Shown here in pieces: positions 7,789-15,566 of a DNA stretch of 28,832 bases. Position 1 is the first letter of the stretch; each line of letters starts with the position of its first letter. Origin of the DNA: Verrucomicrobiota bacterium. GTDB taxonomy: Bacteria; Verrucomicrobiota; Verrucomicrobiia; Chthoniobacterales; UBA10450. The notes under the pieces are model-generated. The model made no database searches. It was not told the DNA's origin and worked only from the letters and a program-made list of their open reading frames with translations. The stretch covers positions 1 through 28,832 of the forward strand of contig QHOQ01000063.1 of NCBI GenBank assembly GCA_003219355.1. Reading direction: 5' to 3'. The translations under genes and the position numbers were made by a program.

Positions 7789-8811
7789 TTACCTCATTTT
7801 GATCTCGTCGATTCGCTTCAGAACGCGTTGTTGGAGGCTCTCCGGCAAGGGCGCGTATTGAAGATCCTTCGCCATCTTCTCGCCGTCTTTAGCGGCCCAT
7901 TTCAAAAATTCAACGAGTTTGCTTCCTTTGGCTGCGTCCTTCTGTTGCTGGTAAACGAGCAGCCAGGTCGCGCCGGCAATGGGATAGGCATCCGCTCCTG
8001 GCGCATTGGTGATGGAAAATCGGAAATCATCCGGAATATCGGCCGTCGCCAGCGCGGCCGTGATCGACTCGATCGAAGGCTTTACAAAATTGCCCGTCGA
8101 ATTTTTCACTTCGCCATACGGCATCTTGTTTTGAACTGCGTAGATCAGTTCGACGTATCCGAGGCCCCCCGGGGTTTGCTTAATTTGACCGGCAACGCCT
8201 TCATTTCCTTTGCCACCGATGCCGGTCGGCCAATTTACAGACGTGTTCGTGCCCACTTTCGTTTTCCAATCCGGGCTGATCTTGCTCAAATAATCGGTCC
8301 AAATGTAAGTCGTCCCACTACCGTCGGAGCGGTGCACGACCACGATCTCCTGGTCGGGCAGTGTGACTCCAGGGTTTAACGCCGTGATCTTGGGATCATT
8401 CCATTTTTTGATTTGGCCAAGAAAGATTCCTGCGATCGTGTCAGCATCAAACTTTAATGCTGGATTTCCCGGCAGGTTATAAGCAACCACATCCGCCCCA
8501 GCGACCGTTGGAATGTGCAGGAGTTTGCCGGGTGCCTTCGCCAGATTGTCGTCGCTCATCGGGCCATCCGATGCACCGAAATCGACTGTTTGCGCGAGGA
8601 TTTGCTTCTGCCCTCCACCGGAGCCGATCGATTGATAATTGAAGCGAACTGAAGGATCGACTTTCGCATACTCATCGAACCACTTTGAGTAGATCGGATA
8701 TGGAAAAGTTGCGCCCGCACCGTTAATCATCATCTGCGCCGAGGCGGTCATGCTGATTCCGGCTAAGAGCACGAGACAGAAAATTTTGCGGGCAAATCTG
8801 GAAGATTTCAT
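7789..8811 (-). CDS. pstS: periplasmic phosphate-binding protein PstS
   Basis: The product has 340 residues with a classical signal peptide: a basic start (MKSSRFARK), a hydrophobic core, and probable cleavage after TASA near residue 25. The mature protein opens with INGAGATFPYPIYSKW, the conserved N-terminus of PstS. Phosphate-binding segments include IGSGGGQKQ, FGASDGPMS and RSDGSGTTYIWTDYL. It captures phosphate in the periplasm and hands it to PstCA. There is no lipobox Cys, so it should be soluble. It is preceded by 116 nt of non-coding sequence with a PHO-box-like site, so transcription of the pst genes may start here in addition to reading through from phoB-phoR. Confidence 0.97.
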   Translation of the reverse strand: MKSSRFARKIFCLVLLAGISMTASAQMMINGAGATFPYPIYSKWFDEYAKVDPSVRFNYQSIGSGGGQKQILAQTVDFGASDGPMSDDNLAKAPGKLLHIPTVAGADVVAYNLPGNPALKFDADTIAGIFLGQIKKWNDPKITALNPGVTLPDQEIVVVHRSDGSGTTYIWTDYLSKISPDWKTKVGTNTSVNWPTGIGGKGNEGVAGQIKQTPGGLGYVELIYAVQNKMPYGEVKNSTGNFVKPSIESITAALATADIPDDFRFSITNAPGADAYPIAGATWLLVYQQQKDAAKGSKLVEFLKWAAKDGEKMAKDLQYAPLPESLQQRVLKRIDEIKMR

Positions 8812-8861
8812 AAGTGTTCCCAGCCTGCCGCAGTGCGCGCGGAACGGTCAAAAAGTTTAGT

Positions 8862-8879
8862 GTTACTTTTGTGTGACAA
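8862..8879 (-). promoter_or_regulatory. candidate PHO box upstream of pstS
   Basis: On the minus strand this reads TTGTCAC-ACAA-AAGTAAC: two 7-mers at the 11-nt period of the E. coli PHO box (CTGTCAT direct repeats). The first half matches five or six of seven positions and the second about four of seven. It lies 50 nt upstream of the pstS ATG, a sensible place for PhoB binding. The second half is weak, so this is a candidate only. Confidence 0.4.
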
Positions 8880-8889
8880 CGGTAGTCGC

Positions 8890-8902
8890 TTCGCAATGCG
8901 AA
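8890..8902. repeat. palindrome between phoR and pstS
   Basis: TTCGCA-A-TGCGAA is a perfect 6-bp inverted repeat with a single central base, upstream of the PHO-box-like site. It could be a regulator site or part of a dispersed repeat together with the adjacent tandem 14-mers. Nothing else in the window identifies it. Confidence 0.45.
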
Positions 8903-8905
8903 ACG

Positions 8906-8933
8906 TCCGCCGCCTACAGCCCGCCGGCTACAG
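8906..8933. repeat. tandem 14-nt GC-rich repeat over the phoR stop
   Basis: On the minus strand the two units are CTGTAGCCGGCGGG and CTGTAGGCGGCGGA, head to tail, identical at 12 of 14 positions. The TAG within the first unit (in minus-strand order) is the phoR stop codon. Each unit contains GTAG next to a GC-rich run, which recalls REP-type elements, but no second locus is visible in this window. Confidence 0.55.
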
Positions 8934-10202
8934 TGTTGCGATCGGCAGCACCACTCGAATACTGGTTCCCCGTCCAGGCTCGCTCTCGGCTTCCACGCGC
9001 CCACCGTGCAATTGGGCAATGTGTTTGACGATTGCCAGCCCAAGACCAGTTCCGCCGAGCTCCCTGGTGCGGGCTTTGTCGGCGCGGTAAAAACGTTCAA
9101 AAATGCGGGGTAAATCATCTTTGCTGATTCCGATTCCATCATCACTGACGCTGAGGACGATTTCGGAGCCGCGCCGCGCCGCTTGCACACGAATTTCGCC
9201 GTTTTCCCGCGAGTATTTCACCGCGTTCTCCAGCAAATTGTAGAGAACTTCCTGGAGCCGTGTTTCATCTGCGCGTATTGGCGATGCATCCTGCGAAAGA
9301 TAGACAATTACCTTTAAGTTTTTCTCGCCGAGTTTTTCTTTCCAATCGCGGAGAATGTGATCAAACAATTCGGGCAGCCGCACCTGGTCGATTTCCAAAG
9401 TGGTGGTTGAAGATTCCAGTTGAGCGAGGCTCAGCAAATCATCGACCAGAAGCCCAAGCCGTTTGGAATGTCGTTCCATGACCTGAAGAATGCGCGCCAG
9501 TTCCTCGCGAGAAGTTTCCGGGTTATCGACCAATGTCTCGATATATCCGCGCAAGATCGACAATGGCGTTCGTAATTCATGCGAAACATTCGCGACAAAG
9601 TCGCTTCGGACCTGATCGAGCCGTTTCGACTGCGTGATATCGTGAAACACAACGACTGCGCCAGTTGTTAGATCGACATGGTCCTTCATTGCAACAGCGC
9701 TCATCTCCACATGGCGCTCGGCATTTGTTTTGGAGTCGGTCAACGTCAATTCGCTTTGCATCGGCATTCCTGTGCGTAGCGTCTCCGCGATTACCCTATC
9801 GAGCGTTGCATGGCGGACTGTCTCGAGCAACGGAGCACCTACGGCCGCATCTCGCAGGTCGAAGAGATTTTCAAAAGTTCGATTCATAAGCGTGATGTGG
9901 CGACGCCTATCGACGACGAGCAGACCGTCCTGCATCGCCCCAAGAATTGCTTGCGTCCCGGATTCGCGGCCTGCGATCTGCTGATCGAGTTGTTGCTGGC
10001 GGCGAAAAATACTTTCCAGCGCCAACCCGACACGCTGCGCTTGCGTGCCACCGTCGACAAGGAACGTGCGCGGCCGTTGACCGCCAGCTACTTCCCTAAC
10101 GAGTTGCTCTATGGATCGCCACGGTGCGATCCATTTTCGCCAGGTGGCGAGAGCGATCGTCGCGAGGACAAGGCAGATCGCACTTAGAAACAGCCACGAC
10201 AT
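8928..10202 (-). CDS. phoR: PhoR-type sensor histidine kinase
   Basis: The product has 424 residues. One N-terminal membrane helix (about residues 2-20) is followed by a short linker, a PAS domain (about 82-190, with AMQDGLLVVDRRRHI), the HisKA box FVANVSHELRTPLS with phospho-acceptor His208, and a HATPase domain with NLLENAVKYS, SDDGIGI, FERFYR and GGTGLGLAI. There is no large periplasmic sensor domain, as in PhoR, which senses phosphate through Pst and PhoU. It lies 6 nt after phoB, and AAGG precedes the ATG closely. Its stop codon falls inside a 14-nt tandem repeat. Context makes PhoR much more likely than another HisKA kinase. Confidence 0.93.
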   Translation of the reverse strand: MSWLFLSAICLVLATIALATWRKWIAPWRSIEQLVREVAGGQRPRTFLVDGGTQAQRVGLALESIFRRQQQLDQQIAGRESGTQAILGAMQDGLLVVDRRRHITLMNRTFENLFDLRDAAVGAPLLETVRHATLDRVIAETLRTGMPMQSELTLTDSKTNAERHVEMSAVAMKDHVDLTTGAVVVFHDITQSKRLDQVRSDFVANVSHELRTPLSILRGYIETLVDNPETSREELARILQVMERHSKRLGLLVDDLLSLAQLESSTTTLEIDQVRLPELFDHILRDWKEKLGEKNLKVIVYLSQDASPIRADETRLQEVLYNLLENAVKYSRENGEIRVQAARRGSEIVLSVSDDGIGISKDDLPRIFERFYRADKARTRELGGTGLGLAIVKHIAQLHGGRVEAESEPGRGTSIRVVLPIATL

Positions 10203-10208
10203 CTCGCC

Positions 10209-10901
10209 TTAACTCGCCCGCAGCCGATACCCGAAACCGCGCACGCTTTCGATCACGTTTGCGGCTTTGCCGAGTTTTTTGCGCAATCGCCGCACATGGG
10301 TATCAACTGTGCGCGTGTCAATAATGCGCTCGTAGCCCCAGACATCGTTGAGCAAGCGGTCACGCGCCTGCACCCGGCCGCGTCGCTGCATCAGTGTGCG
10401 CAAAAGTTTAAATTCAAGGCTGGTGAGGTTGATCCGCTTGCCGTCGACGGAAGCTTCATGACGCTCCGGATCGATCACGATCGGACCGACCGCCAGACGT
10501 TCTTCCTCTTGTTTCGCGTCGCCTCGGCGCATAATCGCCCGGATTCGCAAAACGACCTCTCGTGGGCTAAATGGCTTTGTCACATAGTCATCGGCGCCAA
10601 ATTCAAGGCCCACGATCCGGTCGATCTCCTCCGCTTTCGCGGTCAGCATCATGATTGGAATCTGCCGCGTCGCAGGATCGCTTTTTAGAATCTTACAAAT
10701 CTCCAGTCCGGGCATTTTCGGCAGCATCAGATCGAGAATAATGAAAGCTGGTCTTTCGGTGCGCGCTTTGTGCAAGCCAGCAGCCCCGTCGGTTGTCGTC
10801 GAAACGACGAAACCTGCTTTGCGTAAACTGAGCGTGAGAAGATCGACGACGTCTCGCTCGTCTTCGACGATTAGAATTGTTTTGTCGGATGCCGCTTCCA
10901 T
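10209..10901 (-). CDS. phoB: PhoB-type response regulator
   Basis: The product has 230 residues of OmpR/PhoB type. The receiver domain has the acidic pair in IVEDERD (about 11-17), phospho-acceptor Asp57 in IILDLMLPKMPG, and the conserved Lys in YVTKPFSPRE. The C-terminal winged helix carries VDTHVRRLRKKLG and ends VIESVRGFGYRL. Phosphorylated PhoB activates pst, pho and often ppk genes in other bacteria. It is the first gene of the phosphate series; upstream lies a 342-nt non-coding gap that should hold its promoter. Confidence 0.94.
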   Translation of the reverse strand: MEAASDKTILIVEDERDVVDLLTLSLRKAGFVVSTTTDGAAGLHKARTERPAFIILDLMLPKMPGLEICKILKSDPATRQIPIMMLTAKAEEIDRIVGLEFGADDYVTKPFSPREVVLRIRAIMRRGDAKQEEERLAVGPIVIDPERHEASVDGKRINLTSLEFKLLRTLMQRRGRVQARDRLLNDVWGYERIIDTRTVDTHVRRLRKKLGKAANVIESVRGFGYRLRAS

Positions 10902-11243
10902 TCGCAGCAGCTTTATCGCCGAAACTACTCCGATTTGCCAGTACCAGCTTCTTTGAAGACGGCATTCTCATTCAAGACCTGCAAGCATTTTTGGTAACCG
11001 GGTCAACCTCGTTAATGACCGGACAATTTCGCTGTAGAAAAGCAGCGAGACTTTCAGAAACGATCGCGGATAATTGCAACGCTAATCATGTTTTTGCGTT
11101 TCGGAATACTGTTTGCAGAATCTTTCGTACGCCGTCTGAATTCTCCGCTGACAGTTCCGAGAACGGTTCCTTCGGGTTGAGGTTAGGATCAAGATGCGAT
11201 TAACCGGCAGACATGTACGGGGATTGCCTGAATAGCCGATTAT
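10902..11243. other. 342-nt intergenic region upstream of phoB
   Basis: No convincing gene is seen on either strand. The region separates the 3' end of the methyltransferase gene from phoB, both on the minus strand. A single CTGTCAG half-site occurs on the minus strand at 11148-11154, but the partner 7-mer at the 11-nt period does not match. I could not pick a confident -35/-10 pair. It probably holds the phoB promoter and leader. Confidence 0.5.
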
Positions 11244-11984
11244 CTAAGGTTTTCGTGCCGCGGCGAACAGGGAAACGCCGAATGGGAAATTGACGTATCT
11301 CAATAAAGCACGTTCTGCCACAAATATTGTAAGCAGTACCGAACTTGAAGCATTGCGGGCGTAAATGAAGTCCCCCTCTTGTGCGTGTGGTCGACGGCCA
11401 TAGCGTGCAATCAGGCGAATGGCGGCTATTGGTGGGAACAGGAGCGTGTTGAAGTAGGTCATACGTTCAACCGTAAAATCGGCAGCTTGCAACTTGCGTC
11501 TGAGCTCGCGAAGAGTGTACCTTCGGTAGTGCTGATTAGCGACGTCCTGCTGCCCCCACAGCCACAGGTAGGCCGGCACCGATAAAACGACTCGCCCGCC
11601 CGGTTTCAGCTTTCGATTTACGATCTGAAGCGCGCGTGCGTCATCTTGAATGTGCTCGAGTACATCAAACATCGTCACGCCGTCATAAAATCCGTCCCGA
11701 ATTTCCGATGGAAGCCGGTCGATCGATGCTTGGAACACCGGCGTAGGACTCCGGGCTGCTGCCAGTTTGGCCAAGGCCTCGTCCGGTTCAATGCCATCAA
11801 GCCGGGCATCGGAAGGATAAATTTCAAGAAGGTTGTAGCCTGATCCGACACCAATTTCGAGTATGCGCGGTTGTCGCGGCCACGCTAGGCGTGCCAGCAG
11901 ATCCCGAAGCAAAAGCCGACGCGCCCGGAACCACCAATGCTGCCCTTCGAGCGATGCGTACTTCTGGGCATAACTCTTTTCCAT
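11244..11984 (-). CDS. class I SAM-dependent methyltransferase
   Basis: The product has 246 residues. Motif I is ILEIGVGSGYN (about 41-51), followed by the acidic ribose-binding segment GIEPDE and by FDVLEHIQDD and LKPGGRVVLSVP, all typical of Methyltransf_11/23 type enzymes. The N-terminus with QHWWFRARR is seen in methyltransferases found beside sugar-transfer genes. Hydrophobic stretches near the C-terminus suggest membrane contact. ATG at 11984 is preferred to TTG one codon upstream. It is divergent from the GT2 gene at 12068 and so probably belongs to the glycan cluster. The substrate is not known. Confidence 0.85.
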   Translation of the reverse strand: MEKSYAQKYASLEGQHWWFRARRLLLRDLLARLAWPRQPRILEIGVGSGYNLLEIYPSDARLDGIEPDEALAKLAAARSPTPVFQASIDRLPSEIRDGFYDGVTMFDVLEHIQDDARALQIVNRKLKPGGRVVLSVPAYLWLWGQQDVANQHYRRYTLRELRRKLQAADFTVERMTYFNTLLFPPIAAIRLIARYGRRPHAQEGDFIYARNASSSVLLTIFVAERALLRYVNFPFGVSLFAAARKP

Positions 11985-12027
11985 CAAATCGTCACGCTAG
12001 GAGCAGTGAGAGCATCCTCCGGCACGA

Positions 12028-12056
12028 TTGACCCGCGTCGTGTGCCTTGCGATGAT
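12028..12056 (+). promoter_or_regulatory. possible sigma70-type promoter for the GT2 gene series
   Basis: TTGACC (12028-12033) and GATGAT (12051-12056) are separated by 17 nt in the 83-nt divergent gap. The expected start of transcription would be only about 5 nt before the ATG at 12068, which has no Shine-Dalgarno, so the message could be nearly leaderless. The -10 matches four of six positions. Confidence 0.3.
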
Positions 12057-12067
12057 TTACACATTGA

Positions 12068-12823
12068 ATGCCAACTATTGAGACGCCCGTCCGGAGTGCC
12101 ATCGAATTCTCCATTGCGGTACTTTGTTATCGCGCAGAGGAAGAAATTATCCCGTTCGTCGAGAATCTTCACAAGATAATGTCGCTGTTTCGCTTTGAAT
12201 GGGAATTGATCCTCGTTGCGAATTTTTGGCAGGGCTTGAACGACCGAACCCCCGAGGTCTGTCGGGAGCTTGCCGAGCGGTTGCCCAATGTGCGCGTACT
12301 GGCCGAGCCAAAAGAAGGGGCGATGGGTTGGGATATGCGTCGGGGGCTTAGCGCCTGCCGTGGCAAATATATCGGCGTCATTGATGGCGATGGTCAGTTC
12401 CCGGTCGAGGCGATATTTTCCTGCTTCGCGAAGATAAAAAGCGATGATTTTGACTTCGTGAAGACGTACCGTGTCCACCGCCAAGACGGTCTTTATCGAA
12501 CTCTCATTTCGATCATATACAATTGGATTTTTCATCTCTTCTTCTGCGGCTCGGACAAACTCCGGGACGTGAACTCGAAACCAAAGATCATGACACGCGA
12601 AACTTATCGAAAAATGGAGTTGCGGTCTAACGATTGGTTCATCGATGCCGAGTTAATCTTAAATTGCATCGATCTGAATCTCCGTGTCTATGAAATTCCT
12701 GTTGAATTCCATTCTCTGGGAGGTCGGAAATCGTTCGTGAAACCGGGCGCAGTTCTGGAATTCCTCAAACATCTGATCGAGTACCGGTACCGCCGGAGTC
12801 AACGCGCTGGGAAACGTATTTGA
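12068..12823 (+). CDS. family 2 glycosyltransferase with atypical first motif
   Basis: The product has 251 residues of GT-A fold, GT2. The metal-binding DxD is clear in VIDGDGQFP (about 104-112). The usual first nucleotide-binding motif, an Asp-Asp-Gly-Ser like segment, is replaced by ANFWQGLNDRTPE at 51-63, a variant that I believe defines a subgroup. The NSKPKIMTRETY and WFIDAEL segments fit the acceptor side of dolichol-phosphate-mannose-synthase-like enzymes. No C-terminal membrane helices are present. It starts the plus-strand series; its stop overlaps the next start (TGATG). The sugar and acceptor are unknown. Confidence 0.85.
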   Translation: MPTIETPVRSAIEFSIAVLCYRAEEEIIPFVENLHKIMSLFRFEWELILVANFWQGLNDRTPEVCRELAERLPNVRVLAEPKEGAMGWDMRRGLSACRGKYIGVIDGDGQFPVEAIFSCFAKIKSDDFDFVKTYRVHRQDGLYRTLISIIYNWIFHLFFCGSDKLRDVNSKPKIMTRETYRKMELRSNDWFIDAELILNCIDLNLRVYEIPVEFHSLGGRKSFVKPGAVLEFLKHLIEYRYRRSQRAGKRI

Positions 12824-13704
12824 TGGAGACGCTGTTTGTCACTGGTGGCAGTTCACTATTGGGCCGACTTGTCCTGCTTAGGCTGGCGTCGCGGGTCCAC
12901 ATTCTGGCAGTGGTGCATAGGCGGACTGTGGAAATTCCAGATGCCGAAGTGGAAACCCTCCAGGGAGGATTGGAAGAATGCGTTCGGCATCCGGCGGGTT
13001 TGCAGGCGGCACAGATCGTACTCCATATGGCTGCGGTGACACATACGGACGATGCATCTGATTACCTTCGGGTGAACACCGAGCTCACAAAACAGCTGCT
13101 GTCGGTCTGCAATCCGCGACAACATTTTGTATACCTCAGCACAATCTGCGCCCATCCCGATGGTGGCGCTTATGGACGTTCCAAATGGTTGGCCGAAGAA
13201 GCGATTCGCGCCAGCGGCCTGAACTATACAATCATCCGGCCAGCGGAGATTTACGGTTCAAAAGCTGGGGAGGGAATCGACGCGCTGATCACGCTCGCGC
13301 GCAAGACGCACATTCTGCCAGACTTTCGCTGCGGCGGCTCAATCAAGTACGCCCCAATCAGTCTGGACGAAGCCGCGCAATTTATCGCGGAGGCAACAGT
13401 TCAGCGTCGCAGGATTGAGCAGACTTACACGCTCTGCGCCGACCGCTCGTGCAACGCTCCCGAGATGGCGCGAGCGCTCCGGGCGTCCGTGCGTCCACTG
13501 CTTGCGGTACCCGTGCCGATTATGCTGCTTCGCGCGGCCGCGGCGCTCCGATTGCCTGTGGCTTTCAAGCGCGATCAAGTGGATCGCCTCGTGCTCCGAA
13601 AAGAGTACTGCAACACGGCGGCGCGCCGCGACTATGGATTCCAAGCCCGGCCGTTTCTCCACTACTTGGCTGAGGGGCGACTGCCCACTTCACCGGATGC
13701 ATAA
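12823..13704 (+). CDS. NAD-dependent epimerase/dehydratase-like protein (extended SDR)
   Basis: The product has 293 residues. The Rossmann motif TGGSSLLG is at 7-14, the active-site pair is Tyr117 and Lys121 in YGRSK, Ser106 lies in YLSTICAH, and RPAEIYG follows. This matches extended SDR enzymes that modify nucleotide sugars or reduce lipid-linked sugars. ATG at 12823 shares its A with the TGA of the preceding GT2, so the two are coupled. The last residues overlap the next gene by 8 nt. The exact reaction cannot be read from sequence; a sugar-modifying step for the glycan cluster is inferred. Confidence 0.85.
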   Translation: METLFVTGGSSLLGRLVLLRLASRVHILAVVHRRTVEIPDAEVETLQGGLEECVRHPAGLQAAQIVLHMAAVTHTDDASDYLRVNTELTKQLLSVCNPRQHFVYLSTICAHPDGGAYGRSKWLAEEAIRASGLNYTIIRPAEIYGSKAGEGIDALITLARKTHILPDFRCGGSIKYAPISLDEAAQFIAEATVQRRRIEQTYTLCADRSCNAPEMARALRASVRPLLAVPVPIMLLRAAAALRLPVAFKRDQVDRLVLRKEYCNTAARRDYGFQARPFLHYLAEGRLPTSPDA

Positions 13705-15478
13705 GGGTGCCGCTACGGTTGAGCGGGTCGTTCAGATATGCGCTACGCTGGTCGGCGCAGTCTTCCTCCTTTCGGGAGTTGCATATCTTTATCTAGGCCG
13801 GGTGCCCGTGACGGCTGGAGATTTCTGGTCGATTTACGACTTCTGCTTGAGTCACACATGGCTCGAAAGCGCATTGCTGAAGCACAATGGTCATTCGCTG
13901 TTTTTCCCAAGCTTTATCTGGCTGGCGGATCTTCGATTTTTTCATGGCGACCAGCAACTGCTCTTCTTTGTCGGGCTGGCGCTACTTTTTATCACTGCGT
14001 CACTGCTGTTGATCCCGGTTTGGCGCGACGCGACCGTAAGCCTTACTGCGAAGACCTTGTCCACTCTTGTCGTGATCGTGGGCAATTTTTGGATGGCCCG
14101 GGCCAGCATCACGTCATCGGGCGGCCTTAATTGTATAAACTCTTCGGCGATGACAGGAGTGGCACTCGCTTTTCTCTTCCTACCGAAAACACCGGGGGAC
14201 TGGGCAGCAATGACAGTAATACTGTGCGCTGGGTTTCTCGCTTCCTTTAGCTTTGGCACAGGCTTGGCAATTTGGCCGACTCTGTTGCTTCTGGCCTGGT
14301 GCCTACGTCTCCAATGGCGGTCCGTTGCGTTACTTTGCCTCGGCGCTCTGGCAACAGTGGTTATCTACGCGTTGCTCCCGCCGCACTTCAAGGATTATGT
14401 CGTATTCCAGGCCGTGTTGCGCTCTCTTGGAACAGCGGTGGTCGCGCCTTTAACCCAGTTATGCAAACTGGTCGGCAGTCCTATTTTTAGTGCGGCTGCG
14501 GCTTGGTACGGCGGAAAAGCATTGAGAAATTCAGACCAGTCCTTGACGTTAGCATTGTGGTACGGTGTGGCTGGGCTGGCGCTGACAGGATTTGCCGTCA
14601 TACCTCGTATGATTCGCCGTGACCTCGGGAAAAGCGGCCTTGAAATCACTGGCTTGGGCCTCATGATTTTCAACATATTAGCGTTGATCCTTGTCGTTGC
14701 CGGACGGACTGAATATTTTCGTTTATTGCCTTCCGAGGTTTTAGGCCCGCGCTATTTATTTTGGAGCTCGCTCTTTTGGACGGGGCTGCTTTTGGTTGGG
14801 ATTGAGCGTGCGGAACTCCTGCGCTGGGGACGGTGGCCGATTCTTCTTCTCGTCTTCGCAATAGCAGTGTTCGCTTGGCCAGCACATTATCAGGCGTGGT
14901 TCTCCTCGAAGTATGCCCAATTTGAATACGAGAAAAGCGCTACCGCCCTAATCAATGGAGTTGTTGACGCCCCTCAGAGCATAGGTGGAATACATCCCCT
15001 CGATCTGAAACGAATTCTTGCGCAAGTTGCTCGCCTCGCCCGGCAACTGCGCGCGCGCCGACTGGATATGTTCGCCGATGGCTTACAAGATTGGATTGGG
15101 ATTAGCGAAGCAGATTTATTTAGGGGACGGCTTAAACCAGAAGCGCTACAGGGCCGGTGCACCGTTGACGCTTTACTCGAATGCGATAACGGTGCCCCGG
15201 CAGCGCGCGTGAGAGGGCAGGCATTGAAACATGGGCAGTTAGTTCCAAGGACATTGGTGATAATCGATCCAACTGGAGTGATCTGCGGAGTGGCGCGCTC
15301 TGCACCAATGAGCCCGTCGATTAATCGCACGTTTTATTTGAGCAAGTTGGGCCCAATTATCGGATTTCTTGGTTATATCAGGGATTACAATCCGCAGCTA
15401 AATTACGCAGTTCGCAGCGCGGATGATGGGACTCTCTCGGAGGAGAAAATTCCCGTGCAGATTCCGATCAGGAAGTGA
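13697..15478 (+). CDS. polytopic membrane protein, GT-C-like, with C-terminal soluble domain
   Basis: The product has 593 residues with about 11-12 hydrophobic segments, from residue 11 to roughly 405. The first external loop carries GDFW (41-44) and HNGHSLFFP (63-71), an arrangement like the acidic first loop of GT-C transferases; I recall similar HN-H-FP motifs in unassigned bacterial membrane proteins. The last 170 or so residues are soluble and look beta-rich, with an internal Cys pair near CTVDALLEC. ATG 13697 overlaps the epimerase by 8 nt; a longer frame from 13415 lies inside that gene and is rejected. I do not recognise a named family. Work on a lipid-linked or polymeric sugar is inferred from neighbours. 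Confidence 0.75.
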   Translation: MHKGAATVERVVQICATLVGAVFLLSGVAYLYLGRVPVTAGDFWSIYDFCLSHTWLESALLKHNGHSLFFPSFIWLADLRFFHGDQQLLFFVGLALLFITASLLLIPVWRDATVSLTAKTLSTLVVIVGNFWMARASITSSGGLNCINSSAMTGVALAFLFLPKTPGDWAAMTVILCAGFLASFSFGTGLAIWPTLLLLAWCLRLQWRSVALLCLGALATVVIYALLPPHFKDYVVFQAVLRSLGTAVVAPLTQLCKLVGSPIFSAAAAWYGGKALRNSDQSLTLALWYGVAGLALTGFAVIPRMIRRDLGKSGLEITGLGLMIFNILALILVVAGRTEYFRLLPSEVLGPRYLFWSSLFWTGLLLVGIERAELLRWGRWPILLLVFAIAVFAWPAHYQAWFSSKYAQFEYEKSATALINGVVDAPQSIGGIHPLDLKRILAQVARLARQLRARRLDMFADGLQDWIGISEADLFRGRLKPEALQGRCTVDALLECDNGAPAARVRGQALKHGQLVPRTLVIIDPTGVICGVARSAPMSPSINRTFYLSKLGPIIGFLGYIRDYNPQLNYAVRSADDGTLSEEKIPVQIPIRK

Positions 15479-15517
15479 ACCACGTGATGGTTTTTTGCTC
15501 TTCGGATGATGCAGATC

Positions 15518-15550
15518 GGTGCACCGCGTATTGTTTACCGCGGTGTAACC
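15518..15550 (+). other. hairpin in the leader of the next membrane gene
   Basis: CACCGC (15522-15527) and GCGGTG (15540-15545) form a stem with a 12-nt loop, extended by GGT/ACC outside it across a small bulge. It ends 16 nt before the ATG at 15567. There is no T-run after it, so it is not a normal terminator; it may affect translation or RNA stability. Confidence 0.35.
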
Positions 15551-15566
15551 GTGCGGCTCTTTAGAA

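Noticed and set aside
11137..11154. Second PHO box upstream of phoB
   Set aside because: Only one half (CTGTCAG, minus strand) matches; the partner 7-mer reads GAATTCA and does not fit.
10877..11203. Possible small plus-strand gene in the gap upstream of phoB
   Set aside because: No ribosome binding site, no recognisable domain, and it starts inside phoB on the opposite strand.
13415..13696. N-terminal extension of the first GT-C-like protein
   Set aside because: It lies inside the epimerase gene and is Arg/Ser-rich shadow sequence; the first helix follows the ATG at 13697.
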